Assembly (NCBI GenBank): GCA_021904315.1
Contig: CM038919.1
Location: 9,610,001-9,674,000 of the forward strand
Reading direction: 5' to 3'
DNA from: Sphagnum magellanicum
Taxonomy: Eukaryota; Streptophyta; Sphagnopsida; Sphagnales; Sphagnaceae
DNA: 64,000 nt
Shown here piece by piece: positions 48,716 to 60,640 of the stretch. The notes under the pieces are model-generated. The model was not told the DNA's origin. It saw only the letters and a program-made list of their open reading frames with translations, and made no database searches. Position 1 is the stretch's first letter. Each line of letters opens with the position of its first letter. The position numbers and the translations under genes were made by a program.

Positions 48716-49967
48716 ACACAAACAACAGATGATTCCTTTTGAGTTTTTGGAGTCCACTTTCAGACAGAACTATTGTTCATGAATAAACAAATATACCATG
48801 CCAATGTTGTGAGAGCACATCCATCCACATAGCGGTTCAAACTGGTGTTGGGTGGAATTTTCATTTTTTTTAATATCCATCAGTTCCAGTTTTTTAAGTG
48901 TTTTTAAGATCTTGGTTGGATCTTAAATGTAATTTTAATTTTTTTCAATTGTAATACTTGTGTCAAGGATATCAATTATTTTTTAAAAAATCAAAACTTA
49001 AACCTCACATTTTCAGATATCCTAAAAAATACTATCCAGTGGATTGATAATTATTGCATGCAAAGGCATCAAAAAATAACCAGTGCCCATATGATTAGTT
49101 GAATACACAAACATTTATAATTGGAGAAAAAATATCAATAATGATTTGAGAGACATCCCAAGTTAGAGTGAAAGGCACATGATTAGTAATCTTCACTAAT
49201 GTTTGGCGACCGTGACGTAAAATAATTGTTGCCCTTAAATATGCATGGGTCGACTTATTGGATACATATTTAAAGCCCTTACAACCTTTTTCATCATTAA
49301 TGGCATATTGGCAACCTTTAGAGAAACATAAACATGTTTATTAAAGTGTTCTTTGGAACCTAAAACTTCACATTTGATAACACTTGTCTTTTATTCAAAT
49401 TTGAACCCTCATCTTTAACATATTTTATAATTTTACTTCTCAAGCCATATTCATCCAACAAGTTAATTCATTCTTTTGTCAATGCTTGTCCAATAGTCTT
49501 AGAAGCTTCAAATAAACCAAGAGAAACATGTTTTGGATTCCAATTAAATCTTCAAAAAATTATGACAAAGATAAACACATCATGAGCACCCTTGGACACC
49601 TAGAGATCAAAATTAACAACACAAGAATAACACTCTTCAAGCAAAGGAAAAAATATGTTTATTTTGTTTTCTCCATTATGCCAAACAAAACATTGTGTGG
49701 AAAAAAAAATTAAACTCAAGGACACAAATGCAAAATTAAATGCTTTAATCACACACTTTCCACAAATTGTTGGGGAAAACAATTTTTTACAAAAAAAAAA
49801 AATGCAAGATTCGTCAAAAACTTTGCTCCTCCACATCATCCTTTCTGAAAGACTCTTTAAAGGTCAAAATTTTTTAAATGGATGAACTAGATATATTTGG
49901 TTTTTTTTAGCAAGCTACCTTTCTAAATTTTCACTTATTGTAGAGTTCATTTTTTTAAAAAAAAATT
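48716..49967. other. AT-rich spacer
   Basis: ACTGGTGTTGGGTGGAA at 48,841 resembles a hAT terminus without a visible partner. A minus-strand reading near 49,320-49,150 (KGCQYAINDEKGCKGFKYVS) has some coding-like character but no identifiable family. No gene called. Confidence 0.4.
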
Positions 49968-49972
49968 AAAAT

Positions 49973-50200
49973 TTGGCTAGAGGTCAGACAAGAAAGTATA
50001 AATTTTTCGCTATCCCACTTTGTTGTGGCAACCTCCATGAACTAAGTATCCAAATGTGGCCACTTCTGTCTCTTTTGCCTGAAAATATGGCAAGTTTTGC
50101 ACCAAAAAAATCTTTAAAAACCCTTTGTACAATTAGCTCATATCTGTTTTTATCTGGTGTGAAAATTCGCCCAAAAAAAAAATGGCACTATTGTATTCTA
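49973..50200 (+). repeat. Dispersed repeat family B, copy 2
   Basis: GGCTAGAGGTCAGACAAGAA, ATCCCACTTTGTTGTGGCAA and AAATATGGCAAGTTTTGCACC correspond block by block to 17,926-18,060, same orientation. Confidence 0.55.
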
Positions 50201-51783
50201 AACCATTGGAATACCATTATATTTGCATGCAAGCATTTTACAATTTTCCATTTTATTGTAAAACTGTAAAAATTTGGGACCACTAAATTGGGGCCACTTG
50301 GCCTCCGTTTCTTTCAATTTTTTTCCTCATGATACCCTATGACTTGCCTCCAGGTATCGTAGGAAAAAAAAAAGTTTAAATAAAAATAATACGGATTTTT
50401 ATAAAGCCATCAGTTACAGGCTGTACCAAAATTGGGACCATGCTTGACTTAGCCTTGTGTGGGCCCTTATTCCAGTGAAGCCCTCGACCTGGGGCTTTCA
50501 CTACCGCAAAAATGCTTGTTTTGATTAGTTGTACTAAGTATACATATTCAGCACCAAGGTGAAACCAAATACCTTACCCTAAGGTTTAGGGTAAGGTTTT
50601 CTTCATTAAATAATCCTCAAAATAGTGAAATGAATTTTTGTGAAAATATGAACTTGACATGTTGAAAAATCATCCTAATTATCATAGGCTACACTCTGAA
50701 TAATTTTATTACTCATGTGACAATATCATAATAGATCACGGAAAATTCAATAATTTCAAATTTTGAATACAAATTAATTTTTTTCAAAAAATTTAATTAT
50801 TCGTTTTCTCAATGTTGAAACTGACCGTAGTAGACTATGGTATTAACTCAGTTGAGGTTCATTCACAACTGAGTAATGAGGGGCATCCAGTGGATGGTGT
50901 GTTGGTGGGTGCTGGTCGACTGTCGCCCTTTGGCAATTTCAGAACTTTCCCCTCAATATCTGATGAGTATTTGTTTTTAGGGGGAAAAAAATAAAATGAA
51001 ATATTGGAATACAGAAATCTGTTCTCTGGTGGGTATATGTGAAGTTTCACCCAAAAAAAAAGAAAATAAAAAAAGGGTTGTTTCACACTCTTTAAATTCA
51101 ATGCTAGGTCCGTCCAACAAAGCATATGAGTGATGGATAGGTCAAATATTTGTGCTGATCTTGGGGGTGATTAACGGCTTCTTTCCTATATGGCTGGAAA
51201 TATCTAGCTTTTGAAGCTTTGTCCGTCTATTATTAAATTCAAATAACTATGGGCGGGGGTGGGCCGTAGAAATTTTTACTTAGGTTGAGATGTGGTTAAT
51301 TTAATTCTTAATAAAGAATTAACAAGGAACAAGTTAATAAAGAACAAGGACAAATGACACAAGGAGGTGGGGACCTAGATAAAATGACACAATGAAATAA
51401 TGAACTAGGATGACCTAGTTCACTTTTAAAGACCATCATTAGGGCCGTTGAACTGAAACCCAATCTTGGAGTAGTGGGAGTGATGTTACACCTACTTATA
51501 AACCTAAGACCCCTTGTACAAAATAGTACACATTAGATCTTTGGTACTCTTACCACTTCCATATCTCCATACTTTTAGGCTTATGATAAGAGTGACCCAT
51601 TAAAGTTATCCATAAAGTCACCCTCTCTTTCACCCGGTAAGGCTTATCCCCTCTGATTTCACCTCCTATCCCCTCTTTTCGTGGTATCTGCAAAATAAAG
51701 AAATTGTACTAAATCTGAGTATAAAATGTTGATACTCAACATTTAATGCACAAGGTTTGAGAGTAACTATATTAGTTGTGCAG
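50201..51783. other. Spacer, no gene seen
   Basis: Contains a GATACC hairpin-like segment near 50,331 (CATGATACCC...GGTATCGTAGG) related to those near 27.9 kb, and a short GGTTTAGGGTAAGG phrase near 50,583. No domain recognised. Confidence 0.4.
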
Positions 51784-52298
51784 GTGAGAGCCAGTGTTTT
51801 TCTTTTCATTTTTGCAATGTAGCCAGTGGGGTCACCTCTAAAGTGCAGTTGGTGCTGCTCTGGCTAGTAGCAAGGTGTTGTACTAGCTCTCTGTGGCCAC
51901 AACTAGCAGATTCTTTACAAAAACTTGGCTGCCACTTCAATTTATTAGGTGAATTATTTGACATTTTTCAAAATTGTTGAGTGGAAAAAGCTGACTAGTT
52001 TTGGAATGCATACAGAGTTTTCAGGCTATTGATCAAATGTAGTTGGAGTTTTTATGACAATGTTTGTATTGTTATTGACAAAATTTGGCAACTACAAGAA
52101 GAACTAAAGAAGTCATGCAAGGAGAGAAACCAGTGTGATTGGAGTCTAGAAATTTAGTTGGCTTCTAAAACAACCATTACATTCAACAAATAAAAAAGCA
52201 CACCATGGGTCAAAAAGAATCTACCTTTGCAGAAACATAGGTAACAAGTCCTGCCTTTGCAAAAACAAGGCTAGCAACTCCACAAAATACAGTCCACC

Positions 52299-54820
52299 CT
52301 AACCATGATAGCAGTAGCGGTGTTGTGCTATTTGCCATTGTTCAATACACTCTACATACGGGAAATTTTGCAAAGTGTAAAACCATTGTGCAAACATCTG
52401 AATAACAAGGGGCAAATGGGTAGTTAGCTTATTACGAAGCTTTGATTTCATGAAAACCAACGTAGAAAAGCAGTGCTCATCTTCCACATTAACCACTATT
52501 TGCACCATGGCCATTTCAGCTAGTTTTACATAGTTTGGGAAACTACAAAGAAAAAACTGAAATGTTGTCACCAAATGCCACATTCTAGTTAAAAGATTGG
52601 TGTCAAAAGTGGAGCCATGCATGCAATTGCATTCAACTTAATTGTCAACTTGAACATGCCTTGCTGTCTATCAAGGTACTTGCATTGAGGACCTCATGCA
52701 CAAAGGTTTCCACCCCATCCAACAACTATGTTTTGCTAGAATATAAAGTTGTTTTGATTACAACAAGGTGTTTTGTGAAAAATGTCTCACAATATGCTTG
52801 TAGCCAATACTGGGGATACACAATCCCAAGAGCATACATGACGCCATGGGTTGGAAACTTAGTTTCTAATTCTTCAACCAATGTTTTTGCGGCCCCTGCC
52901 AAAGCATCCACATTGCACAACTACCCTAGACAACCAAACTTGTAGCCATGCTTCCGACAACCCCTGCAAAAGTGTGAAGATAAAACAAAAATTAACAAAT
53001 TGAAAAAAAAAATCAAACAAGCCAAAAGAGAAAGCTTTAAGAATTTACCTTTGCATTGGTTCTTCACCAATGATTTCACAACAACAAATATAAATTCACT
53101 GACAAATATAGGTGTCATAGTCTCTAAATCACAGTGCACTACCCATATGTGTTGGCCATTTACTTTAAAGGCCAAACGTTGGAGTCCAAAATTAAAATCA
53201 AGTATCCACTTCATGTGGATGTTTCCATGCTTACATTCAAGCAAGGACTTGAATACCCAAAAAGTATTTGTGATGAAATTGGAACTTTGTTCCAAATACA
53301 TGTTACATAAATCACCTTGGCAGACCTTGATAGCAGCCATAAGGTCACACACAAACACATCCCGTATTTGTGCAAATTTAATCAAAGCATGCACAAATTC
53401 TAGTAGTGGCAGGATACAGGCAAGTCCCAATTAGATCTGAGAGTCACATAGATGTTCATAATTTTGTTTGGCTCAATGCTAGTTTGTAAAGCTATCTAAC
53501 ACCATTTTCACCAAGAGTGTTCTATATTTTGCCATCACCCTTTTGGCAAAGCTTAGCATTGCGATCCACCTTGTTTTTACATTTCGAAAAATCTTATTCC
53601 TTTCATTTCCAACATCTCAACCAGCTTTGTAAACTTTAGATGTCTTTTTGGTGAAAGTGAAATAACTGTGCAGGGTTTGTAACAAATGTTCAAGATGAAT
53701 CACCAAAAACAAACTTGAGAAGGTTTGCATTGCTAAGTTTGTATGATAGGCCATGCAATGGATCCCCAAAAAGTTGGAAACATAACTACCATGGATTTGT
53801 TTTGTGACACTAATCCTTGTCCTTTGAAAAATATTAACACCATCTACCCCAAAACAAATAAGCTTTTGGGCAATCTAGTTTTGTGGCAAAGCTCCACCTA
53901 TGATCAGAATTTCCATAATAACCTTAATTAGGTTATCACTCCCTAAACCTATAACCACCATACCCAAAAATATTAAAATGGGAATCCTTACCCAATTCTA
54001 CACCACATAGTAGTGTATAGACATCCATGATTGGTTGTTAATTGTGGAGACTTCATCAAAGCTTAAAACAACATAATGTGCAACTTGAACTACAACCTTA
54101 ATGGCCCTCATCACTGCTTGGTGCATGAGTTTTGCCATGGTCTAACCAAAACTATCAGTCTAATGGTTTTTGTTGTTTTTGGGCATTTCCAAAAATTCAA
54201 ACAATAGCCTTAAGGATTCATATTCTAGCATTCGACAACATTGTTGTAGCAAATGAAACATAGAGGAAAATTGAACAACTTTCTGAACTTTCTCTCCTAC
54301 CACTCCATGTGCCAATTGGGCATCAATAGTCTTTCAACTACAAGATACATGTGTTTTCCAATTCTTGGCATGCTTACAAACCTTGGAGTAAAACCAATTC
54401 CCTTTTTTCACATTAGACCCCATATTCCTCACAACTTTCTGATGATTTGTTTGCTTATAAAAGGAATTTCACTTAGTAACAAATATTTTGTTTTTCCCTT
54501 CTACCTCAAACCCTACATTTGACAATGTGCAAGCTTCTATCTTCCCCTAGAAACATTTTTCCCCATGGGAGTTTGGAAGCCCATTTTTCTTGGAACTTTC
54601 TTGTTTCATCATAGTTTTTCTTTTTGATGCCTACCTTGGGTTGGATGGGCTTATCATTTTTAGCACTTGGGGAAGACCCACTCAAAAACATGGGTACATT
54701 TTCAATGTGATTTGCATTGGAAGGATTAGAACCACAACTAGAAATTAAAGGACGAAGATGGAAGAACACAACCATGATATGAAGTTGTTTTGTCATTGGT
54801 ATGAATGACAAGAGGCCCAC
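52299..54820 (-). pseudogene. hAT transposase (ZNF862/DUF4371-like), nearly full length, decayed
   Basis: Reading the minus strand from 54,820 down: the N-terminus has RKFQEKWASKLPWGKMFLGE then DRSLHIVKCRV, the BED-like finger. A frame near 54,060 gives DEVSTINNQSWMSIHYYVV (catalytic domain start), followed by KLICFGVDGVNIFQ with a candidate catalytic Asp, GIHCMAYHTNLAMQT, RNVKTRWIAMLSFAKRVMAK, and in 53,430-52,921 LLEFVHALIKFAQIRDVFVC, MKWILDFNFG and NGQHIWVVHCDLETMTPIFV. The C-terminal part (52,622-52,299) contains VEDEHCFSTLVFMKSKLRNK, the hAT dimerisation motif (E..FS.......R.R), ending near 52,299. Roughly 800 residues are represented with stops and shifts throughout. The 170-codon frame at 52,921-53,430 is the best-preserved piece; plus-strand frames opposite it are shadows. 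Confidence 0.75.
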
Positions 54821-55059
54821 CTACTTCAAAATTCTTGGAGGAAAAGAAGTACTTAAATTTGTAAATAAATAACAATACAATGGTGGCATCATGCCAAGAG
54901 AGCACAATAGATCACTAAAGATAGTAATGTAGTAAAGATAGTTGCATTGAAAAAGATAATGTACCAAGTTTGCAAAAGAGAACACCATTAAAAATAACCC
55001 CACTTAAGAAGATAGTAACATTGAATATAACAAACAGTAGGACGAATTGTTATAAAAAC

Positions 55060-55760
55060 ACTGGTTACCACCAAAACACCATTAAAGTAAAAAGGTTCAT
55101 TGAAGCATAAATGTTCACTGAAGTATAAAGGTTCATAGAAAAATCATAACATTGATAATAGAAAAAAATACCAACACAAAACATAGACTACAATAGTCCA
55201 TTGAATTAAAGAGGCTCATTAAGCAAAAAGGTAGAAAGGTTGTTTGAAGCAAAAAAGGTCATTAAAACATAAAGTTCACTAAGGACAACATGAAAGTAGA
55301 AAAAAAAACAATAGAGAACCTTAAAAGATCACAAACCATTGAAACAGAAAGGTTTACAAAGGCAAAAAGGTAGAAAACCTCATCAAAGCAAATAGGGGCA
55401 CTAAAACATACAAGCTCACTAAAGACAAAGTAGAAAAGAAAATGAACACAAAACCTTAAAGCACCACACTGGACCACTAAAGTAGAAAGGTTTATTGAAG
55501 CATAAATGTTGAAAGGTTCATTGAAGGAAATAAGGGCACTGAAATAGAAAGGTTCACTGAAAACAACACTAAAAGTAGAAAAGAACACCAACAAAACCCT
55601 TTTATGAACCATTGAAGTAGAAAGGGTTTATTGAGGCAAAAAGGTTTATAGAAGTAAAAAAAAAAAAAGGCCAACAAAGAAACATAAAGCACCTACACCA
55701 TTGAAGCAAAAATATTCATTGAAAAAGTAACACCAACACTAACTCATAAAACACCATTGG
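55060..55760. repeat. Minisatellite within the hAT element
   Basis: Degenerate tandem units built from AGTAGAAAGGTTCATTGAAG then CATAAAGGTTCACTGAAG and AAAAGAACACCAACACAAAACC, with a higher-order period of roughly 110-125 bp. It lies between the transposase start and the right terminus. The minus-strand frame at 55,262-55,612 is this array read in phase. Confidence 0.7.
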
Positions 55761-56610
55761 AGTAGATAGTAAAAATATGGAATTCAAAGGGAAATGGCTA
55801 GATTATGTAGCTCTTAAAAAATTTGCTAGGAGATTGAACATGTTGTCATGGATACTCTTACAATAGTGTAAAATTGCACAAAATCCCTAGCAATGTTTTC
55901 ATACATAAAAGATTCACAAGATCTTCGAAGATTTGAAAAATTGTAAAACATAGAAAGCAAACAAAACCTACAATAGTAATTGAATTTGTATTCCCTAGCA
56001 ATTGTGGCGTTTGCAAAAATGAAGAAGAACTTCAATGCATGTTCATTGTGATGGAAGATCATGAATTCGTGGAGCTCCCACTAACAACACACTAATGCAA
56101 AAGTCATTGTCACTTGAAAACTTGCATGAAGACAAGCATTCAAAACATAAGTTGGAACTTCCAAACATTGAAAATGTAGTTGGCAACTAGAAGCTACTAC
56201 AAATGCACCGCCAATTGGGTGACAAAAAATAGAAATAGGAGCTTCTTGGCAATGAGTAGAAAGGAGGAGAAGAAAGCTTTAGCAAGCTCACATACACAAC
56301 CATCACAAGACTTTGGCGAGACAAGTGCTTGCATCTTTGTGAACAGGCTAGGAGTTAGGGTTTAGGAGAGTTATAAGGCAATATTGACAGTCATCATTGT
56401 TGCATCTTGGCAACAACAATAAAAACTTTAGGGTTTAGATTGGCAAATCCAAACCATCCCTTGATGCTTTTCAGCCCATCCTCATCCGTCCACGTTCATA
56501 TTGTGGTGAAATTTGTTTTTTTCCATTTTTTTCATTTTCTAAGGTAGCCACAGATTTTTAAATGTAGAAAAATGACAATAATTTGCCAAAATAAAAACAC
56601 TGGTAGGAGC

Positions 56611-58470
56611 AGTGAAAATATATGTAGCAGCAGTGGAGGCGCCTAGGAAAAGAGGAAAGAGGGAATGAAACTCAGTTTACCACCAAAATTGGTGGAAAAA
56701 CTAGTTTAGGTCCCAGTTATTTTGTTTTGTAAAATTTCATTCCCAGTTAGGCATTTGATGCCTTATTATGCCGAAACTGGCCGGTCTTGCCCCTTGATCA
56801 CCTGACTTTATAGATAACTTTATTAACCCCTAAACCTCATAGAGGCCCAATACGGGTGGCTTTTCAGTGTAAATTTCCACTGCCCTTTCGTTGAGGGGGT
56901 TAACATTCTCCAATGCGCAGGGGTGGAGTATGATCACCATAGTGGCCTGCTGGATTCAGGTACTGCCTCATCCTAGGGTCATCATTTTGGGCATGCCCCA
57001 CCTTCGATGCTTTACTTTATACGAAATATGGGCACATATATGACGTTGTGTCCGCAAATCACTACTTTTAAATACATTTCAACCCAGATATTTCCCCATT
57101 TCAGATACTAACCCCAAGGCCATTTGATTCCTATGGTTTCCTCCCTCCCCCACAAAAACCTACCCACCCCCAATCCTTGTCGGGAAGCTGTCTAGGTAAA
57201 ACCATGGAGAAGCTGACACTAGGTTCAACTTCAATGAGCCTTGCAATTTTATGAGCCTTGCAATTTTAGCATATCCATGTTTTATGGGAAAGAGGGAGGG
57301 TTACGGAGAAAAAACACTAGGAATTTATTAATGTTCGAAACCTAGATGCCTTAGTAGGTGATGACATTGGCTTCATATCTTCCCACTTTAGTATTTCATC
57401 TTGTGCATGCCATCAAAGTGAAGTCTCTGAAAATTTGAAGACCGTAGGTTGATGAACTCGTAAGCATGCCATCATCTGCCGGCTGCGCTCGGTGTGTGTC
57501 CTACTTCACATGGGGGGATGGGTGATTTGTCATACAAGTACTGGTCATTACCTTATTATATAGTAGATATATATATATAATAATTCCATGGGAAAGGAAT
57601 CGTAACTGGAAATGCTCCAGTTCATACATATAGGGAAAAGAAAATTAGTATTTGGGAGGCGTAGAAACGGGTAATGAGAAAAATATTGTTGGAAACTTTG
57701 GGCAAATGAATAGATAAATATAAAATGGTTTGGACGTTCTAGAAAACCACAGGAATTTTAGAATACGGATGCCTTATTTCTCACCCAGGAATCCTGAAAA
57801 GAAATGAATAAATAAAAATTGTCTACGGATGTGAATAACAACTTTAGGAATAAAATTGATGCATGTACGGGAAGAGACCAAAAATTATTAAACAACCTTA
57901 TTTTATTCAAAAGGATTTTGAAATGTGGGGGAAAGACAGAAGTATGGGTTGAGAGACTTGATGCATGTATGTAGAGAGACTTGTTTTATGTTTTGTTTAG
58001 CACAAGCCTTTCAACACATAATCAAGAGAACAAAATCCTCACATAAAATCAACCATTTGTGCATCACATCTATGATTCTTGTTTCTTGTCTTCATGAAGT
58101 AACTTCAACTTGGACACATGGAAGGCTCAAGTGGGCTACCAACTTTGAAGTACTTGTACCTTTAATACATCTACTTTTTGAGCAGATGGGATTATCATGG
58201 GAACTTGCAAGTTGCAAGAGCCTTTTCAAGAATTCCATTTGAAGAAAGGGACATGAACAATAGATGGAAAGTGTATGTGTACTTGTTCCTCTTTCTTCTC
58301 AACATACGCTTTTATTTTTTGGCCAACTTCGTAGAATTGTACATCGTTCATTTTATCACTTCCAGGTAAGTTAGGCTATGTTCATGGAACTAAAAGGCTT
58401 TGCTTTAAAATAAGAAGATGACCAACAATCTCACTACCTTACAACATGGTGCCCTTGTCAACTTAAAGTT
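56611..58470. other. Spacer, moderate complexity
   Basis: Less AT-rich than most of the window, with open frames such as 57,925-58,242 that show no recognisable domain. A phrase like ACTAGGAATTTATTAATGTT...GATGCCTTA (57,318) recurs diverged near 57,750. No gene called. Confidence 0.35.
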
Positions 58471-58494
58471 TACGTTATAATTTATAATCAAATC

Positions 58495-58606
58495 ACAATT
58501 TAGGGTTTCATAATTTACGAGTTTATAAATGTACATACTCATGAAACTCAGAGTTTATAATTTAGGGTTTCATAACCCCCTGAGTTTCATGAGTACATTT
58601 ATATGT
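58495..58606. repeat. Inverted repeat with internal direct repeat
   Basis: TATAAATGTACATACTCATG plus AAACTCAG (about 58,525-58,552) faces CTGAGTTTCATGAGTACATT plus TATA (about 58,581-58,604); the arms are complementary apart from a 4-base indel. A TTTAGGGTTTCATAA phrase lies both before the left arm (58,500) and in the loop (58,562). The stem could exceed 20 bp. Confidence 0.7.
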
Positions 58607-59288
58607 GAAGAATTTGCCTAGTTAGTAGTGACTTGTGACCCTTTAAAGTTTGAATTGGTGGTAAGCGATTTAGTGCTGGATCGCTCCCAAGTATGATTAT
58701 GGTGTACTCGTAATATGGGTAATGTAATTTCCAAAGAGTAGCCTGAATAGACATGGGCTTAATCATATGTATGTTGTTATTAGTGTTCTGAAACTTTCTT
58801 TCTTGTTGTCACAATGTTAGTTCATTGACCTACTATACAACTTGTGTGCACACATCCTTTGCCTTCTTCACACCATTGGACACAACACACCCCACCCAGG
58901 GTTTTCAAACCCAAAACTCCAAATGCAGTTATTTGTCAGAAGTCATGTAACAAACAACTCATTTGTGTGGGACACTTAATAAGTTTCAACCCCATATGTG
59001 TTTGACTCTTTCTCTCTCTTTGTCCCAATAGGTATCAATCAGAATTTTGGGCGAGTATCCCCAGACAGATTTATACAGATTTCGCCTTAACAGGTGACAC
59101 TTTTGTACAGGATCATGAAAACTGTACGCAGTAGACAGACTTGTGGCGACACAATTCTCAAAAATGAGAACATTTTGGGCAATTATTTTTGAGAAAAAGG
59201 GGACCTCCTTTTAAAAATTCATACCAGCCTGACACTCGTATTAAATTTGTTAAAAATTACATAGGAAATACTTGTACTGATATTGGAT
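58607..59288. other. Spacer, no gene seen
   Basis: No open frames or repeats of note. Confidence 0.4.
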
Positions 59289-59649
59289 GAGTGTTGAGTT
59301 TTGACCCTGTTATCAAGCTGGTTACTAATAATCCATAAGCCAGTTCTTGTTTTTTTTAATTTTATAACTGGTTAATATTGAATTTTCAAAATCTAATAAT
59401 CACTAATACAAAAATTAAAAATAGAAAATCACACTAATATTTAAAAAACCCTATAACCAGTGTATAACCAACAGGTTAATGGGTGATTCTCAACTGGTTA
59501 TTCAATAATCTACCATTATGCACAACTGAAAGTTATTATCCCAAATTTTAAAAATATTGATACTCATAACCTGTGTGGTCCCAAAAGAAATTTCAAAAAA
59601 ATAACCTGCACAGTGGTTATTAAAAAATAGCTATAACCAGCCAACACTG
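59289..59649. mobile_element. Probable non-autonomous hAT element (MITE), 361 bp
   Basis: The left end GAGTGTTGAG (59,289) and right end CCAGCCAACACTG (to 59,649) are imperfect inverted repeats of the CAGTGTTGG type. The flanks are TATTGGAT (59,281-59,288) and ATTGGAAC (59,650-59,657), which share ATTGGA with a one-base register shift, so the duplication is plausible but imperfect. The interior contains many AACCAG/CTGGTT dyads (for example TAACCAGTGTATAACC near 59,456) and no open frame. Confidence 0.45.
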
Positions 59650-59689
59650 ATTGGAACATTTCTTTTTTCAAAGAATTCATACAAGCCTG

Positions 59690-60640
59690 GTCCCTGTATT
59701 ATTAGGTTTGAAGGCTGATTGTTGGCTGGTGTGAGGAAGGTACACACTTTGACATTGAGATTGGTATAACCCTGGTACAAAGCTTGGTACTACCTTGGCT
59801 CCTTGGTAGGCAGGTATCGGTATGAGACTGATACTACTTAGTGAGCCTCTTTCTTTTGTGCAAAATTTTATGTCACAAATTCAATGGTAATTTCACCTAC
59901 ATTGGAAAACAATTTTTAAAAAATTGTCAGATTTCTATACATGGTTCAAATAGATAGTAGAAAATACATAAGGATGTTTAATTTTTTCCTTTCATATTTG
60001 GTTAATAGCCAAATTTGGCTAAACCAGCTTCTAAGATGAATCACAACCTCAGTTCCATCACATTTTGTTTTGAAAATAAAACACCATACTTCATGTCCAT
60101 ACCAAGCAGGTATCATCGGTACACAAGTCCCTGCTATTGCCTCAGGTCGTACTGGTGTAGTCAGTTCTTTGATACCATGATGAGTACCAGGGTTCTATAC
60201 ACCAGGGTTCCAACCTGTTACCAACCTGCCCAACACTGGTATACAGCAGAGTTCCAACTTTGGCACCCGCCCAACACTGGTTTCAAGTTTCAACCAGTAC
60301 TGGTCTCGTATATACTAGGCCTATGCCTGGTATCCATAATGGTAACAAGGACTCTACCAGTCCTGGTATCAGCTGAGGCAATACCAGTTTTGTAGCTATA
60401 TGAGCCCAGTAAGGACCTGAGGTAATACCAACCTTGTACCAGTTCTGATACATAACTGCTTCACATCAGCCAAAAATCAGTCGTGGACCCAATACTTCAA
60501 AGAGCATGGTGTTGGAGAAAAGAGCCAAAATTTTATTATATATAAATAAATAAATAAATAAATAAAAACATAGTTTCAGACCAGGCTGGTATGTTAAATT
60601 GTCCATACCATCCAAACACTCCTCTTAACTCTCCACCTGA
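59690..60640. repeat. Cluster of GGTATCAG/TACCAG dyads, hAT-derived
   Basis: Dozens of short GGTA(T/C)CAG, ACTGGTAT and CAACACTGG motifs occur in both orientations. Two AACACTGG ends lie close together (about 60,226-60,238 and 60,271-60,283). At 60,570-60,621 the sequence CCAGGCTGGTATGTT... CCAAACACTC closely matches the right end of the small hAT element at 26.4 kb. At 59,890-60,020 it includes an inverted copy of dispersed family C. The plus-strand frame at 60,015-60,395 runs through these motifs and is not a gene. Best explained as several nested, decayed non-autonomous hAT elements. Confidence 0.45.
60541..60567. repeat. (AAAT)n microsatellite
   Basis: Six tandem AAAT units; a second, shorter tract of the same type lies at 60,764-60,782. 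Confidence 0.95.

Larger units (their letters stand above)
51792..56602 (-). mobile_element. hAT transposon, about 4.8 kb, with decayed minus-strand transposase
   Basis: The left end begins CAGTGTTTTTCTTTTC (51,792) and the right end, read inward on the minus strand, begins CAGTGTTTTTATTTTGG (from 56,602): inverted repeats with a 10-base perfect start. The adjacent 8 bp are GTGAGAGC (51,784-51,791) and GTAGGAGC (56,603-56,610), matching at 6 of 8 positions as expected of a decayed hAT target-site duplication. Inside are a nearly full-length transposase pseudogene (52,299-54,820, minus) and, on its 5' side, a minisatellite (55,060-55,760). The interior CACTG near 55,059 is a poorer candidate end because its flank does not match. 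Confidence 0.65.

Noticed and set aside
48507..48782. Two overlapping frames encoding GLNPSL/CGALGF repeats
   Set aside because: They are the minisatellite at 48,511-48,715 read in two phases.
49150..49330. Minus-strand FLYWCH- or zinc-finger-like reading
   Set aside because: The Cys/His spacing does not fit a known finger and the open stretch is short.
53000..53434. 144-codon plus-strand frame
   Set aside because: It lies opposite the best-preserved part of the minus-strand hAT transposase, which has clear family motifs.
55019..55071. Alternative right end of the large hAT element (AAAACACTG near 55,059)
   Set aside because: Its flank (GTTACCAC) does not match the left flank GTGAGAGC, whereas the flank at 56,603 matches at 6 of 8 bases.
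57925..58242. 105-codon plus-strand frame
   Set aside because: Reads smoothly but no recognisable family or supporting context; overlapping alternative frame at 58,178-58,369 is equally plausible.
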